A stretch of 64,000 bases of DNA from Hyperoodon ampullatus (lineage: Eukaryota; Chordata; Mammalia; Artiodactyla; Ziphiidae). This document shows positions 1 through 10,950 of the stretch, piece after piece. The stretch spans positions 3,534,001 to 3,598,000 of the forward strand of contig OX457075.1 of the NCBI GenBank assembly GCA_949752795.1, written 5' to 3'. The translations under genes were made by a program, and so were the position numbers. Below the pieces are notes generated by a model. The model ran no database searches, was not told where the DNA came from, and saw only the letters and a list, made by a program, of their open reading frames with translations. Positions within the stretch are counted from its first letter, which is position 1, and the number at the start of each line of letters is the position of its first letter.

Positions 1-492
1 TTTCTGCACACACGTGCAAATTCAGTACAGCTGTAGGATGAATTACTACAAGTGGAATTACTGGATCAAGGTTATGTGCACTGTTGATGCTGACAGACGG
101 TACCAAATTAACCTCTCAGAAAAGGTCTGTTCAATATATAGTCCCTCCAAGAATGTACGAATACACCGATTTTTTTCCACATCCTCACTGACAGAGTATC
201 AAAACCTCTGATCTTTGCCAATCTCTTAACTGAAGGAACAGAGACCTTTACAAATATTAACCTATTTTACTCTCATTTCCACAAGAGAAACAGATTTAAG
301 AGAGATTAACAAGTTCACATGGCCCAGTGTACTTTGGAGACAGAAGTTAAACCCCAATCTAGTCTGACACCAAAGCACACACTGCTAACCACAATGCTCA
401 TTTCACTGCAGCTGAAATGCCTTCACATCACAGCACAGAATAACGTAGAGAACAGACTAAGGTCCTAAACAGACTACTAAAAAAACCCAGGT

Positions 493-784
493 GGGCTTCC
501 CTGGTGGCGCAGTGGTTGGGAATCTGCCTGCCAATGCAGGGGACACGGGTTCGAGCCCTGGTCTGGGAAGATCCCACATGCCGCGGAGCAACTAAGCCCG
601 TGAGCCACAACTACTGAGCCTGCGCATCTGGAGCCTGTGCTCCGCAACGGGAGAGGCCACGACAGTGAGAGGCCCGCGCACCGCAATGAAGAGTGGCCCC
701 CGCTTGCCGCAACTGGAGAAAGCCCTCGCACAGAAACGAAGACACAACACAGCCAAAAATAAATAAATTAAAAAAAAAAAAAAA
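493..784 (+). mobile_element. CHR SINE, long form
   Basis: It starts GGGCTTCCCTGGTGGCGCAG, with a Pol III A box followed by a B box (GGTTCGAGCCC), then the long-form 3' tail ending in AAATAAATAAA and a poly-A. A 12-13 bp target duplication (AAAAcCCAGGTG) flanks it at about 480-492 and 781-793. Confidence 0.93.
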
Positions 785-858
785 CCCCAGGTGTTAAATA
801 CTCCTCATTACTTCTTTTTCCACAATTAAAAATTTATGTGGACATGCTATGCTATTTT

Positions 859-1271
859 TCTTTTTTTTTAATCTTTATTTATTTGTTATTTATTTGGCTG
901 TGTCAGGTCTTAGTTGTGGCATGTGGGATCTTCACTGCTGCATGCGGGATCTTTTGTTGCAGTGCACGGGCTCTTCGTTGTGGCACATGAGCCTCTCTCT
1001 AACTGTGGTGTGTGGTCTCCAGAGTGCATGGGCTCAGTAGTTGCAGCACGCAGGCTCTCTAGTTGTGGCGCGTAGGCTCCAGAACATGCGGGCTCAGTAG
1101 TTGTGGCGTGTGGGCTCCAGAGTGCAAGGGCTCGGTAGTTGTGGAGCACGGGCTCAGGAGCTGTGGCACATGGGCTTAGTTGCCCCGTGGCACGTGGGTA
1201 TGTTCCCTGACCAGGGATCAACCCCTGCATCGGAAGATGGATTCTTAACCACTGGACCACCAGGAAAGTCC
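859..1271 (-). mobile_element. CHR SINE, long form, diverged
   Basis: An inverted copy with an AT-rich tail at its left end. The promoter region at the right end is eroded (...CCACCAGGAAAGTCC). The repeated 'gggctcagtagttgtgg' units in its body appear expanded relative to the other long copies. A TGCTGTTTTTCTT-like duplication flanks it. Confidence 0.88.
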
Positions 1272-1974
1272 TGCTGTTTTTCTTATAGCATATAATTTTC
1301 CAGTTACTGACAGGGTTCCCAAACTTTTAGTAGGTCAATATGCATGAATACAATGTCAATCTATCCTGATTTGCCTAACCATTCTGCTACTACTGGTTTT
1401 CAATTTTGTTTTATAAAAATCACTACTTTAAGCATCCAATGACTTTTCATTTAAAAATTTAAAAAATTAAATACACAATACACACATATGTATTTATGTG
1501 TGTGCATGCAAGCACACATGGGTATGTATATGGTTTCGTTAAACCACAACCTCAAAAATGAAATCATCAGAGGAGAGCATGAGTAATTATAGCTCCTTCT
1601 GAACATACAAAGGTCATCTACTCGTAAATACTACCTTTAGAATGCCGAACTTAATTTATACCAGAGTAAAATTTAGAAACAATATAAATGGTAAAAAACT
1701 ATGCAATATTATGTGGTCATTAAGAACCAAGCTCCCAAATGCTTTAAAATGTGTAACAAAATGCTTATAACATGTTAACTCTATATACAATGTATAAACA
1801 CATTATTTTATATTCACACATGTACACATACATAGTATAAACCTAACTCTGTGGAAACATATTTTCCGAGGAGTGGCAGGCTATACACCAAATGTTAACA
1901 GTGGTTAGTTCTCGATGATTAGACTCTTCTTTTGATGTTAACATCTTCAAATTTTTCTTCAATGAGCATGTGTT

Positions 1975-2298
1975 ACTTTAAAAAATATATTTTTTTGGCT
2001 GTACTGAGTCTCTGTTGTGGCGTGTGGGCTTTCTCTAGTTGCGGCGAGCAGGGCCTATTGTTCGTTGTGGTGCGCAGAGTTCTCACTGGGGTGGCTTCTC
2101 TTGTTGCAGAGCATGGGCCCTAGGGCACACGGGCTTCCGTAGTTGTGGCTCGCGGGCTTTAGAGCGCGGGCTCAGTAGTTGTGGCGCACAGGCTTAGTTG
2201 CTCCGTGGCATGTGGGATCTTCCCAGACCAGGGCTTGAACCCATGTCCCCTGCATTGGCAAGGTGGATTCTTAACCACTGCACCACCAGGGAAGTCCC
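1975..2298 (-). mobile_element. CHR SINE, long form
   Basis: Inverted copy ending ...CACCACCAGGGAAGTCC at the right, with a short T-rich tail at the left. It abuts the processed pseudogene, from which about 30 bp of unique sequence separates it. Confidence 0.9.
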
Positions 2299-2330
2299 CC
2301 AAAATATTTTTAATTAAAAAGAAATACATG

Positions 2331-3355
2331 TTCTGGGAGTCAGCCTGGAGGGCGCGGAACACCACGCGCCCGCTTGGCTGCGCCATCCGGGTGGGGGCGT
2401 GCATGGCCCTGGTGCCCCAGACAGCCCGCCTGGGACTGGGGAGCAGCCTGGTGGCTCCCCGCCCACTCCTCTCTCCTCACGCAGCCCCTCCGTACGACCG
2501 CTGGCATGAGGCGGCCGAGCTGAGGCGCTGAGAGAAAAGGGAAATTGCAAAGCTCATCTACAACCAGATCGACAGCATATTTTTGTTAGGACTCAAGAAT
2601 CAACATTGGGCTATTTCCTAAGATTAAACCATGAAAGCCCACTTGGAGGCTACACAGCCATCTGCACACTTGAACCTGAAAAATGGACTTCTTCCATCGG
2701 GGAGATCTCCTTCTTCAGCTAAATCATCAGAAGTGGTGAGAAGAAAAGATCCCTACCCGACCAAACTCCTCCAGACAAATTATATCAGTCTAGCGAGGAA
2801 TGGAGCTGTACAAGGGTGGCCAGATCACCATCTTCTGCTTGCACCGCCACTGAGCCATCCCTCTAGGACTGCCACCTACATGCAGGTTGCACCCAGTGCA
2901 AGGCATCCAGCTGAGGCAGGGAATGCGAGCTGAAATCCTGCCCTACTCACCAAGCCGAGTTTATTGGTGCATGCCCATGTCTGCCCAGACGATGTGGCTC
3001 CTTTTTCAAATTTTCACCAACACACCCTGTATGGGCTAGTGGCATGTCTGACCACCCCACTCGCATATCCCAGTCCTACCTGGGATTCTATTCCTTACCT
3101 CGGATGGATTCAAGATTTTCATGAACAAGTTAGGTTTCTTGCAAAAGATGAAATATTTGACCCAAACTGAAATTAATTTCATAGGTAAAGCTCAAAATAT
3201 TACCATAGATGTGAATTACATATGTATTTATGTACACATGTATATACAGTTATGTAGATACATATGTCTATGTATCAGAAGTTAGCACAACTTAAATTTG
3301 GTAAATGTTTAAAATAAAACTCTTTTGGGTATTAAAAAAAAAAAAGAAAATAAAT
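2331..3355 (+). pseudogene. Processed pseudogene, parent gene not identified
   Basis: A GC-rich 5' part (2331-2530) grades into an AT-rich 3' part, with AATAAA at 3313-3318, an A-tract from 3334, and an exact 9-bp target duplication AAATACATG at 2322-2330 and 3356-3364. These are the marks of L1-driven insertion of a spliced mRNA. Open stretches remain: a plus-frame peptide at 2181-2531 whose pseudogene part includes PPYDRWHEAAELRR, then a stop, and 2631-2933 beginning MKAHLEATQPSAHLNLKNG. No frame is open throughout. I do not recognise the parent. It lies antisense within FNTA intron 2. The dead-copy reading is firm from the structure; the identity is open. Confidence 0.75.
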
Positions 3356-3589
3356 AAATACATGCTCTTTGTAAACCCTGCAAACAATATAAAAGTACAT
3401 GAAGTTTCCCGTACTCCAGTGCTGCTCCCCAGTGCAGTGGATCTGTATCAGTGGTAATGGCTGTTACCACTTGATATGTCTCTCCAGACATTTTTCTAAG
3501 CAAATAAATGTAATCTTGCTCTTGTTTTTTAATGAAGTTGGCATAACATTTTCATTCCGCTTTTCATTTTGGCATTTCCCCCTCAGTGA

Positions 3590-4350
3590 TATGTCCTTCC
3601 ATGCCTGTGTATACACATCTACATCATTCTTGTTTCACTTTTCCATACAGTGGGCCTGGCATAATTTACATGTCAATGCTATTTTTTTGCAGAACAGATT
3701 TCTATAAGTGGGACTAGGATACTCAGTCTTAGGGCTATATGAACCTATATAATTTAGGGTCATCAATAAATTTGGGATTATATAAATAGAATTTTATATT
3801 CATTAGATTTTTTGATATTAAAAGTCTTTTAATTAAAAATTACAAATTTAATATACTGTCATACACAAAGTGTCTAAAACTTATGTGCCTTTTTTCCACT
3901 CAACACTGTTTCTGCGATCTGTCCCTATTATAACAGATCTAGATCCTCTTATTGGTTATATAGCACACAACTGTATGACAACGATACATTTATCTATTCT
4001 CCAAAACACAAATATATAGCTGGTTTCCAATATTTTGTTCTTTCAAAAAATGCTGTGAATTGTGACAGCTATCACACACTGTGCTTACTGTAAGTCAGCC
4101 ACTGTTCTCTTATTTCATGTGTATAACTCTCTCACCCTATAAAGTAGTTACTACTATCGTCCTCATTTTACACAGGAGGAGACAGAGATAATGAGAGGTT
4201 AAATAACTTGTCCAAGGTTACAGAGTCAGTAAAGTGGTGCAGTTAGAATCTGAACTAGGTGGTCTGGCTCTGAAGTCTGTGCTCTCAGCCTCCTAGTACA
4301 TGTCATCTGATGCCATAAGCCAGAATGAACCCAGAATGTATCATGCGAAG
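3590..4350 (+). repeat. Local duplication, copy 1 (partner 22133-22899)
   Basis: Positions about 3731-4350 match 22284-22899 in direct orientation with only scattered differences. The adjoining 3590-3735 matches 22133-22279 as reverse complement. The unit contains an old L1-like 3' segment and a MIR with the same junction in both copies, which indicates duplication of a composite segment rather than independent insertions. Confidence 0.85.
4085..4290 (+). mobile_element. MIR SINE (inside duplication copy 1)
   Basis: Shows the characteristic MIR core (CCTCATTTTACA...GGAGACAGAG...GAGGTTAAATAACTTGTCCAAGG). The same MIR sits at 22625-22835 in the partner copy. Confidence 0.85.
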
Positions 4351-4777
4351 CAGCACTTCAAGGTTGTAAGATATGAGCATTTTCTAGTTTTACTAAATAT
4401 ACATGCAAAACTGCTTTCTAAAATGGCTAAACATATGAAAACTACCATCTGAAAAGCATGGATCTGTTCGTATGTCTCAATATCTAATATCATAAAACAG
4501 TTTAAAATTATCTTTCATTCCTAATGATAATGGATTTTCCCCCTATTTAATGGCTAACGAAATTTTTTCTTCTATGAACTACAAGTTCGTACCCTTTGTC
4601 TATTTTTTGATTAGTTTCCCTGTTTCTTTAACCTTTCATAGGAATTCCTTATAAGGTTCTGAATATCGATCCTCTGTTTATACATCTTCTCCCACACTGC
4701 TGTTTGCTTTTTAACTTATTCATGGTGTCTTCTGTTGCACAAATTTAAAATTCTGATATAATCATTTATCAATTTTT

Positions 4778-4982
4778 TTTTTTTTTTTTTGCGGTACGCG
4801 GGCCTCTCACTGCTGTGGCCCCTCCCGTTGTGGAGCACAGACTCCGGACGCGCAGGCTCAGGGGCCATGGCTCACGGGCCCAGCCGCTCCGCGGCATGTG
4901 GGATCCTCCCAGACCGGGGCACGAACCCGTGTCCCCTGCATCGGCAGGCGGACTCCCAACCACTGCGCCACCGGGGAAGCCC
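4778..4982 (-). mobile_element. CHR SINE, short form
   Basis: Inverted copy with a poly-T at its left end and GGGGAAGCC at its right. Target duplication CATTTATCAATTTTT on both sides (from 4763 and from 4983). Confidence 0.95.
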
Positions 4983-5059
4983 CATTTATCAATTTTTGAT
5001 CAATGGGTCATTATTTCTCTCTTTTCCTTTGTGGTTTGCAATATGATATATATATATAT

Positions 5060-5280
5060 TTTTTTTTAAATTAATTAATTTAATTTTTGCGGTACGTGGG
5101 CCTCTCACTGTTGCGGCCTCTCCCGTTGCGGAGCACAGGCTCCGGATGCGCAGGCTCAGCGGCCATGGCTCACGGGCCCAGCCGCTCCGCGGCATGTGGG
5201 ATATTCTCGGACCGGGGCACGAACCCGTGTCCCCTGCATCGGCAGGCGGACTCTCAACCACTATGTCACCAGGGAAGCCC
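5060..5280 (-). mobile_element. CHR SINE, short form
   Basis: Inverted copy about 100 bp from the previous one and in the same orientation. It ends ACCAGGGAAGCCC, with an AT-rich tail (TTTAAATTAATTAATTTAA) at the left. Low divergence from the other short copies. Confidence 0.93.
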
Positions 5281-5947
5281 ACTTTCTTTACATTCTTGAC
5301 ATTATCTCATAATCAGAAAAAATAATAATCGCTTTTTGTAAAAGAGGAATGATCTTGGATAACAGAGCCTTAACTGAAAGAAATATATATATACATAAAA
5401 CTACATAAAACTACAAAACTAGCATTCCATTTTGTTTACCCCTTCCTAGAAGAACAACTAACAATTAACATTTGTATGGCCTTCAATTTACAAAGCATTT
5501 CACATTCATTATGAAAGAATACTTTGTCAAAGAAAATAATCCACTCACTATCAGTAATATATTCCAGCTGAGCCTAACATTTCACAGCTAAAATATATTT
5601 CAAAATGCTCATGTTTCAACAACCAAAGTTTATTCTAAATAAAACAGTAAATCATTTCTGCTGTATCTCATGTGCAGATTAAACACTAAATGAAAAGCAC
5701 AATCACACAGTGGTTACTATGTATTATAATGTAACATTCATTATTTAAACTTAAAATACGTCCACTCTTTGGACAAAATGAAACTTTTAATCATGAAAAT
5801 AAATTACAAAACCCCACAAGATTAGCTTAAGTCATTTAGATCTTTATTAGACAAAAATCTGTCATCTATCTAGTCACATAGTTGTGAATTTCAACTTTGC
5901 TACTAAGTTTGACTTACAGACCTTTCCCTAATAAAAAATAAACTTAC

Positions 5948-6033
5948 ATTTTTCACTATAAATGATCTGGACCACTGGATTGGGGCCATCATTCTGCGGC
6001 ACTGGATCTATATCAGCCCATTCTGCTCTGTCC
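5948..6033 (-). CDS. FNTA: FNTA exon 2
   Basis: This 86-nt internal exon has acceptor ...TTTTCAG and donor T|GTAAGTT. It completes the Arg codon of exon 1 and encodes [19 protein letters not shown] followed by VVQIIYSEK, ending one base into the Phe codon of the expected KF. This segment leads into the first alpha-repeat helices. Phase at both ends agrees with the FNTA reading frame, and no stop or frameshift is seen. The next exon (FRDVYDYF...) was searched for by eye between 1 and 5947 and not found, so intron 2 runs off the window. Confidence 0.94.
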
Positions 6034-6499
6034 CTGAAAATACATATATTTTTCAGTGATTATATTCAAGCCTGTAAGGAAAAAAAGAAATCTGATGTTT
6101 TTTTAAAAAGGCAACAATTACACTTTAACTTACAAATAATGTAACTATGGTTGGATTCTTCAGGACCAAGTGTTGCCACTTTGTTTTACATATTAAACTT
6201 TTAAGAAAAATAAAATGAATAATTTTCCAATTAAAGTTAATAAATCAATAGCTTTCAAATTTAAAGTTTTTACATAAATGCAAAAGCAGGTTTTTGTAGC
6301 AAGTACACAATAGTTTTAAATTAGAAATCAATCTAATTCATTGGTCTAATAAGGCTCTTTGGAATCAGTCAATAGTTTAAAAAAATTTGAATAACAATTT
6401 TTATTTGAATACTCTGAATAAGTAGAAGTGATATTTAAAAGTAAAAGTAATCACTATCATTTTACTGTACACTGAAAGGTGGTCCAGGTGGTCAGTAGA

Positions 6500-6680
6500 G
6501 TCTGGAATCTGTGGAACACTGGCTCTACCACTTAACTAGCTGTGTGACCCTGAGGAAGTTACTTAACCTCTCTGGGCCTCAATTTCTTCATTTATAAAAT
6601 GGAGATGATACTATTACCAACCAACCTTAGAAGGCTACTTGGAGGTTTAAGTGAGATAATATGTTAAGCTCTTAAAATAT
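6500..6680 (+). mobile_element. MIR SINE
   Basis: Contains the MIR hallmark 'tgtgtgaccctgaggaagtt' followed by acttaacctctctgggcctc and the ataaaatggagatgat segment. Confidence 0.85.
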
Positions 6681-6689
6681 GCATAATAG

Positions 6690-6870
6690 TAAGCATATAA
6701 TACATAGTATTATACTATATATACACTATTATACTATATATACCCTAACACACACAGTTAGCATATACAATATTATACAGGAAATACACTAAATGTACTA
6801 TATAGTATTACTGTATGCTTAAATATATATGCTATATGTTATAAATGTAGCATATAATAAATGCATATAG
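6690..6870. repeat. AT-rich low-complexity tract
   Basis: Irregular TATA/ATAC/TACTAT runs without a clean period, directly after the MIR. Confidence 0.7.
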
Positions 6871-8026
6871 TAAGTATTCAATGAATACTACTTCTCATTA
6901 TCAAAGCTAAAATAAATTACAGTGGCAACACTGGGTGCCTATAGACACTGCTGTGTAAACTGCTCAGTGTGACCAAACTTTCGTTAACCACTCTTTTACT
7001 TACATTCTTTCCCTATTACCCATTTTTCAGTTCTCTGTACTCATCAGCTATTGACAGCAAAAATTCTGTGGTATCTAGACAAATCCTAAAATTGTGCCCA
7101 TTATACAAGGAGAAATCCAGGGGAAACAATTACCCGAGGTGTGAGACCTAGATGGGGAGTGGCATGAGAATGGTACCGCTGTCCTTTAGGCACAGGGAAA
7201 TCGGACACAGTCAAGGGAAGAAGCGGAGTATTTCACAGTTCAGAGAGGAGGTCTGAGGGCTACGGGGCCACTTCAACCAACTGAAATCACCAACACTGTA
7301 AACTCCAAGAACGAAATCTGCATAGTGGCTTTCACTCAATTCATAAACAACCTACGCAAATCAGCCATCTAATGGGTTTACCTAGAACTATAGAAGAAAA
7401 AGTAAGACATAAGAAAAGTAAGGACGTCTCAGTCGTCTCTGCAGGTTCAAAATGCAGCTGGGGAACCAGCATGACCAATAGAAAGCAAAGAACTAACGGG
7501 GACGGGACTGGGTGGTGGCAAAGATGGGGAGGAAAGGCGAGAAAGTTACAGCAGTACCCGACACTGCACATGGCTTGCACTAAGCGCGAGGCGACGAGGG
7601 GATGCGTAACGGAGTTGAATCCTCATAGTCTCATCCTTACAGCCTAACTCGGTGCCTGGCTGACGCTGGGCGCTAAAAACACTGAAAGAAAACGCCGAAT
7701 GAAAACGTCCCGGTCCCCAAAGATCTTAAGCTAGCTCTCTCCGTTTCCGCAGAACAAACCACGGGAAGCCCCGTTTCTTAAGTGAGCCAATCTGGACCTT
7801 CCTTGCGGTCCGACTGCACCCAAGCCCTTTGGCATTCGGACTATAGCAGGCCAGCGCTGTGGGGCCCGGAAACTCCACCGCCCAGAGCGGTGACAGCGCG
7901 GGCCCCACCCCGCCGCTCCCGGCTGCCGGACGGCGAGGACGCGCGAGCTTCTGCCGCAGCCGCGCCCCGTGCAGCGCCGCGCGCGGGGGAGGGTCTCCCG
8001 CGCCGCGACCATACCGTGTGCGTTAC

Positions 8027-8202
8027 CTGTACAGGACATAGGTGGGCGAGTCCAGGCTCAGGAACCCGTCATCCATAGGGGACGCCGCCGCCTCTTCTTG
8101 CGGCAGCTGGGGCGGCGGGGGATGCGGCTGGGGCGGCGGCGGCTCCGGCTGACCTGGCTCCCCGCCCTGCGCAGCCTCCCCGACGCCGTCGGCGGCCGCC
8201 AT
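8027..8202 (-). CDS. FNTA: FNTA exon 1, coding part: N-terminus of farnesyltransferase alpha
   Basis: It encodes 58 codons plus two bases of an Arg codon (AG|G) completed by exon 2. The ATG (8202-8200) has G at -3 and G at +4 and begins [15 protein letters not shown] proline-rich tract follows (about residues 16-34), then a short acidic/alanine stretch, then the conserved [19 protein letters not shown]. In known structures of the enzyme this N-terminal tail is disordered and outside the catalytic core. The donor reads AG|GTAACG. Compared with the human protein as I remember it, the segment between the proline tract and SPMDD is several residues shorter here. The upstream flank is GC-rich with GC boxes and an ETS site, as expected for a housekeeping gene. 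Confidence 0.93.
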
Positions 8203-8290
8203 CTCTCCTCGGCTCCCAGCGGAGGAGGTGCCGGAGGCCCCGCCCCTGCCCCGCCCCTCTCGCGGCTACTTCCGGTTTTTCAGCTCCTAC
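8203..8290 (-). promoter_or_regulatory. FNTA: FNTA core promoter and 5'UTR
   Basis: On the minus strand an ETS-type site ACCGGAAGT lies at 8268-8276 and two GC boxes (Sp1-type) at about 8238-8246 and 8248-8257. The ATG sits in ATGGCGGC, the core of a YY1-type motif. There is no TATA box. This is the usual structure of a CpG-island housekeeping promoter. The transcription start is inferred to lie between about 8215 and 8280. Confidence 0.7.
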
Positions 8291-8794
8291 CATAGAGACG
8301 CGGGTCGGAGTGCCCAGCGCCCGCGCCCGCACCCTGGCCAGGCCGTTCCTGTTGGGTGCGGTTCCGCACTTCGGGCTGCATCACGCCACCTGGGGCCCCA
8401 GGTTTCCCACTCGTCCTGTCCGCAGGACTGTCCGAACGCTTGTAGCTGGTGCTTCGGAACGTGCTAGTGTTGTTAGTTGTTAGTGTCGGCGGGAGAAACT
8501 TGGGAGCCCTGGATAAGCAGCTGGCGCCCGTGCTCCGCGTTAGCCATCCAAGGGCATTTACGCTCCTTGCACACATTTTTTTTTTTGTTTTCTTTTGGAT
8601 GCTGAGTTTATACCTAAGAATTTCAGTAATCCAGGATTTTAGTCTTTTGAAATTAAAGTTCTAATTATACAAGGAATATGGGTATACATTATAGGAAAGG
8701 TAAACGTTTAACACTGACTACCTAGTATATGCCGGGCTTGCTCATGGCACAAAATAAAGTCTCTGCAGTCACGGGCTTTGCATTCTAGGGGAGG

Positions 8795-9350
8795 ATAGCA
8801 GAATACGCCCCAAAATATGTATGTAGGAGTACAGGACATGCCACTCCACAGATGCTGCTTTGCTGTTTTGGTTATTTTGAGCTGTTGGCACTTGAAAAAC
8901 AGTAAATGTGGGGAGAAGATTTCTCCGAACTCCCTTACATTTCTAAAGACAGACCCTCCAAAAGAAGCTCAGTTGCCGTTAAGTCCCCTCCCTGGGAGTT
9001 TCAAGAGTGGAAGTGGACGCCACACCCTGACAAGTTTTGTCAAATTGTCAAATCTCCAACCTGTTCTAAGGGCCTGTTCATCTTTCCTAAAAACCTTTTA
9101 CTCTCCCCCAAGAGGCCTTCATCTCCCATCCCCTTTCCTTATTAAGGTGGTATTTAAGCCTGAGTTCTAAGCCACCTCAGGGAGTTGCTAATTTTTCTCT
9201 GGGTATCTCTAGGTATTTTTCTATTTTCTCTAGGTATACACGAGGTATACATGTTAATAAACCTCTTTTTGTTTTTCTCTTGTTAATCTGTCTTTTATTA
9301 CTGGGGTTTCAACCAAAGAACTCAGAAGGGTGGAAGGAAAATTATTTTTC
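8795..9350 (+). mobile_element. Solo LTR of an endogenous retrovirus (class I-like)
   Basis: A TATTTAAGCC TATA-type box (about 9150), AATAAA (about 9255), then a T-rich and GT-rich stretch form the U3-R-U5 order of a retroviral LTR on the plus strand. No gag, pol or env sequence adjoins it, so it looks like a recombined solo LTR. Ends are approximate because I could not find clean target duplications. It lies about 0.5 kb upstream of the FNTA promoter and points away from it. Confidence 0.6.
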
Positions 9351-9559
9351 ACCTTCAGCAGTAGATTTTCAGGAAGGCTTTTCAGGGGCTGTTTGAGCAG
9401 AGACCTGTGAGAGGAAAAAGCATACCAGGCAGAGAACAGGAAGTGTGTGCTTGGTGCAGTCTTGGTACGGCAAGGATGCCAGCAGGGCTGAAGGCCTGTG
9501 AGTGATGGGAAGAAACTGGTGGGTGATAAGATTGAAGAAGCAGCCAGGGATCATGGTAA

Positions 9560-10325
9560 GGATTTGGATTTTTATTATTATTTTTATTGTGGTAAAATAG
9601 TCATAACATGAAACTTATCTTTTTAATCATTTTTAAGTGTATAGTTTGGTGATGTTAAGTACATTCACACTGATGTGCAGCCATGGCCACCATCCATCTC
9701 CAGAACTTTATCATCTTCCCAACTGAAACTCCGTCCCCATCAAACACTCCCCATTCCCCCCCAACCCCGCCCCGGCCCCTTGTAACCACTATTCTACATT
9801 CTGTCTCTGTGAGTATGACTATTCTAGGTTCTCACGGAAGTAGAATCATACAGTATTTGTCCTTTGGTGTCTGGCTTATTTCCATTTGCATAATGTTCTC
9901 CAGGTTCATCCACGTTGTAACACGTGTCAGAATTTCCTTCTTTTTTAAGGCTGAATAATATTCCATTGTATGTATGGGCCACATTTTGTTTATCCAATCA
10001 TTTATTAATGAACATTTGGGTTGTTTTCACCTTTTGGCTGTTGAGAATAATGAAATACCTGTTAGAGACCCCGCTTTCACTTTTGGGTATTTACCCAGTG
10101 TGGGATTGCTTGACATACAGTAATTCTATGTTTAGGTTTTTGGGAACTGTTTTCCACAGCATCTATGCAAGGGTTCCAGTTTCTTCCCATACTCACCGAT
10201 GCTTGTTTCCTGGTTTTGTTTTGATAACCATCTGAATGAATGTGAACTGGTATCGTCACTTTGCATTTCCCTAATGATTAGTGATGCTGAGCATCTTTTA
10301 ATGTGCTAATTAACATTTGTGGGAT
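9560..10325 (-). mobile_element. Old L1 3' end, antisense (L1M type)
   Basis: The plus strand reads as the complement of an L1M 3' end: 'gtgcagccatggccaccatc', 'tgaataatattccattgtat' and 'tttgggtatttacccag' are hallmark segments. The end of ORF2 is inactivated by stops. Fragment only. Confidence 0.85.
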
Positions 10326-10950
10326 TTTAAGTGGAAATTAGTGGAAGGTTTTGAGTAAAGGAGGGACATGTGATTTACATTTTTAAAGGATTATTTTGGC
10401 TACCATGTGTGAAATACACACAGTAGAAAGGCAAGAATGGAAACAGATGAGTGTAAAGCTATTGTAGCAGTCCGGGCAAAAGGTCAAAGTGTTTAAATTA
10501 TGCTTCACAGTTCACTGATCGATCATAAAGTCATTTTAATGGGTCCTATGGTGGACAAGGTGACCCACCAGTCCTACTCCAAGGAGGAACTTGCTGCCCA
10601 GCTTTGGGGAGTGGAGTCAGCAGCCAGCCTCCTGCGTGGCCTGAGGGCAGCCCACAATGGACTGCTAAGAGACAGAGGCCCTCTTAGGTATGAGGGCCCA
10701 GCCATTGCAGCCTGACGGGGACCACTGACAGGCGCCACACGGCTTCCACCTGGGAGGCTGAGACCTCACAGGCCTTGCAGTTTGACCACACGGGTGTTGG
10801 TCCCTAATCTTGCTTCCCAAGTTCCATCTTAGTATCTGATTCCATGACCAGCATTTTTTAGTGTGTTTAATGAGTATTTCAAAAAATGAAATACAGTGGA
10901 ATAGAAAATAGTGCACAGTGAATTTAGAAGAAGAAAGTAATTTATGGTGA
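10326..10950. other. Intergenic, no recognisable gene
   Basis: A 71-codon open frame at 10500-10715 (MLHSSLIDHKVILMGPMVDK...) lies in GC-richer sequence and could be part of an old retrocopy. I recognise no family and see no poly-A or target duplication. Confidence 0.5.

Larger units (their letters stand above)
1..5947 (-). other. FNTA intron 2 (partial)
   Basis: The intron holds five CHR SINEs, a processed pseudogene (2331-3355), and one copy of a local duplication (3590-4350) that includes a MIR. The remaining DNA (1-490, 1280-1970, 4350-4770, 5281-5947) is AT-rich unique or decayed sequence. No exon is found. Confidence 0.8.
6034..8026 (-). other. FNTA intron 1
   Basis: About 2 kb between exons 1 and 2. 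It holds a MIR (6500-6680), an AT-rich low-complexity stretch (6700-6870) and otherwise unique DNA. No further exon is seen. Confidence 0.85.
1..8280 (-). other. FNTA: FNTA gene, 5' part (promoter side to intron 2)
   Basis: Partial gene on the minus strand. Exon 1 (8027-8202) and exon 2 (5948-6033) are in the window; the remaining exons must lie before position 1. The two exons join in frame to the FNTA N-terminus (reads ...[12 protein letters not shown]... then [19 protein letters not shown]). The product is the alpha subunit shared by protein farnesyltransferase and geranylgeranyltransferase type I, which attach isoprenoids to C-terminal CaaX cysteines of cytosolic proteins such as Ras and Rho. 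The prenyltransferase alpha repeats that form the helical crescent around the beta subunit are encoded by exons outside the window. The upper limit is an estimated transcription start near the ETS site. Confidence 0.93.
7800..8560. promoter_or_regulatory. CpG island over FNTA exon 1
   Basis: The segment is dense in CG dinucleotides and GC-rich, in sharp contrast to the AT-rich flanks. It covers the 5' end of intron 1, exon 1, the promoter and about 300 bp upstream. Weak ORFs on the plus strand here are a by-product of base composition. A divergent non-coding transcript is possible but nothing in the sequence proves one. Confidence 0.75.
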
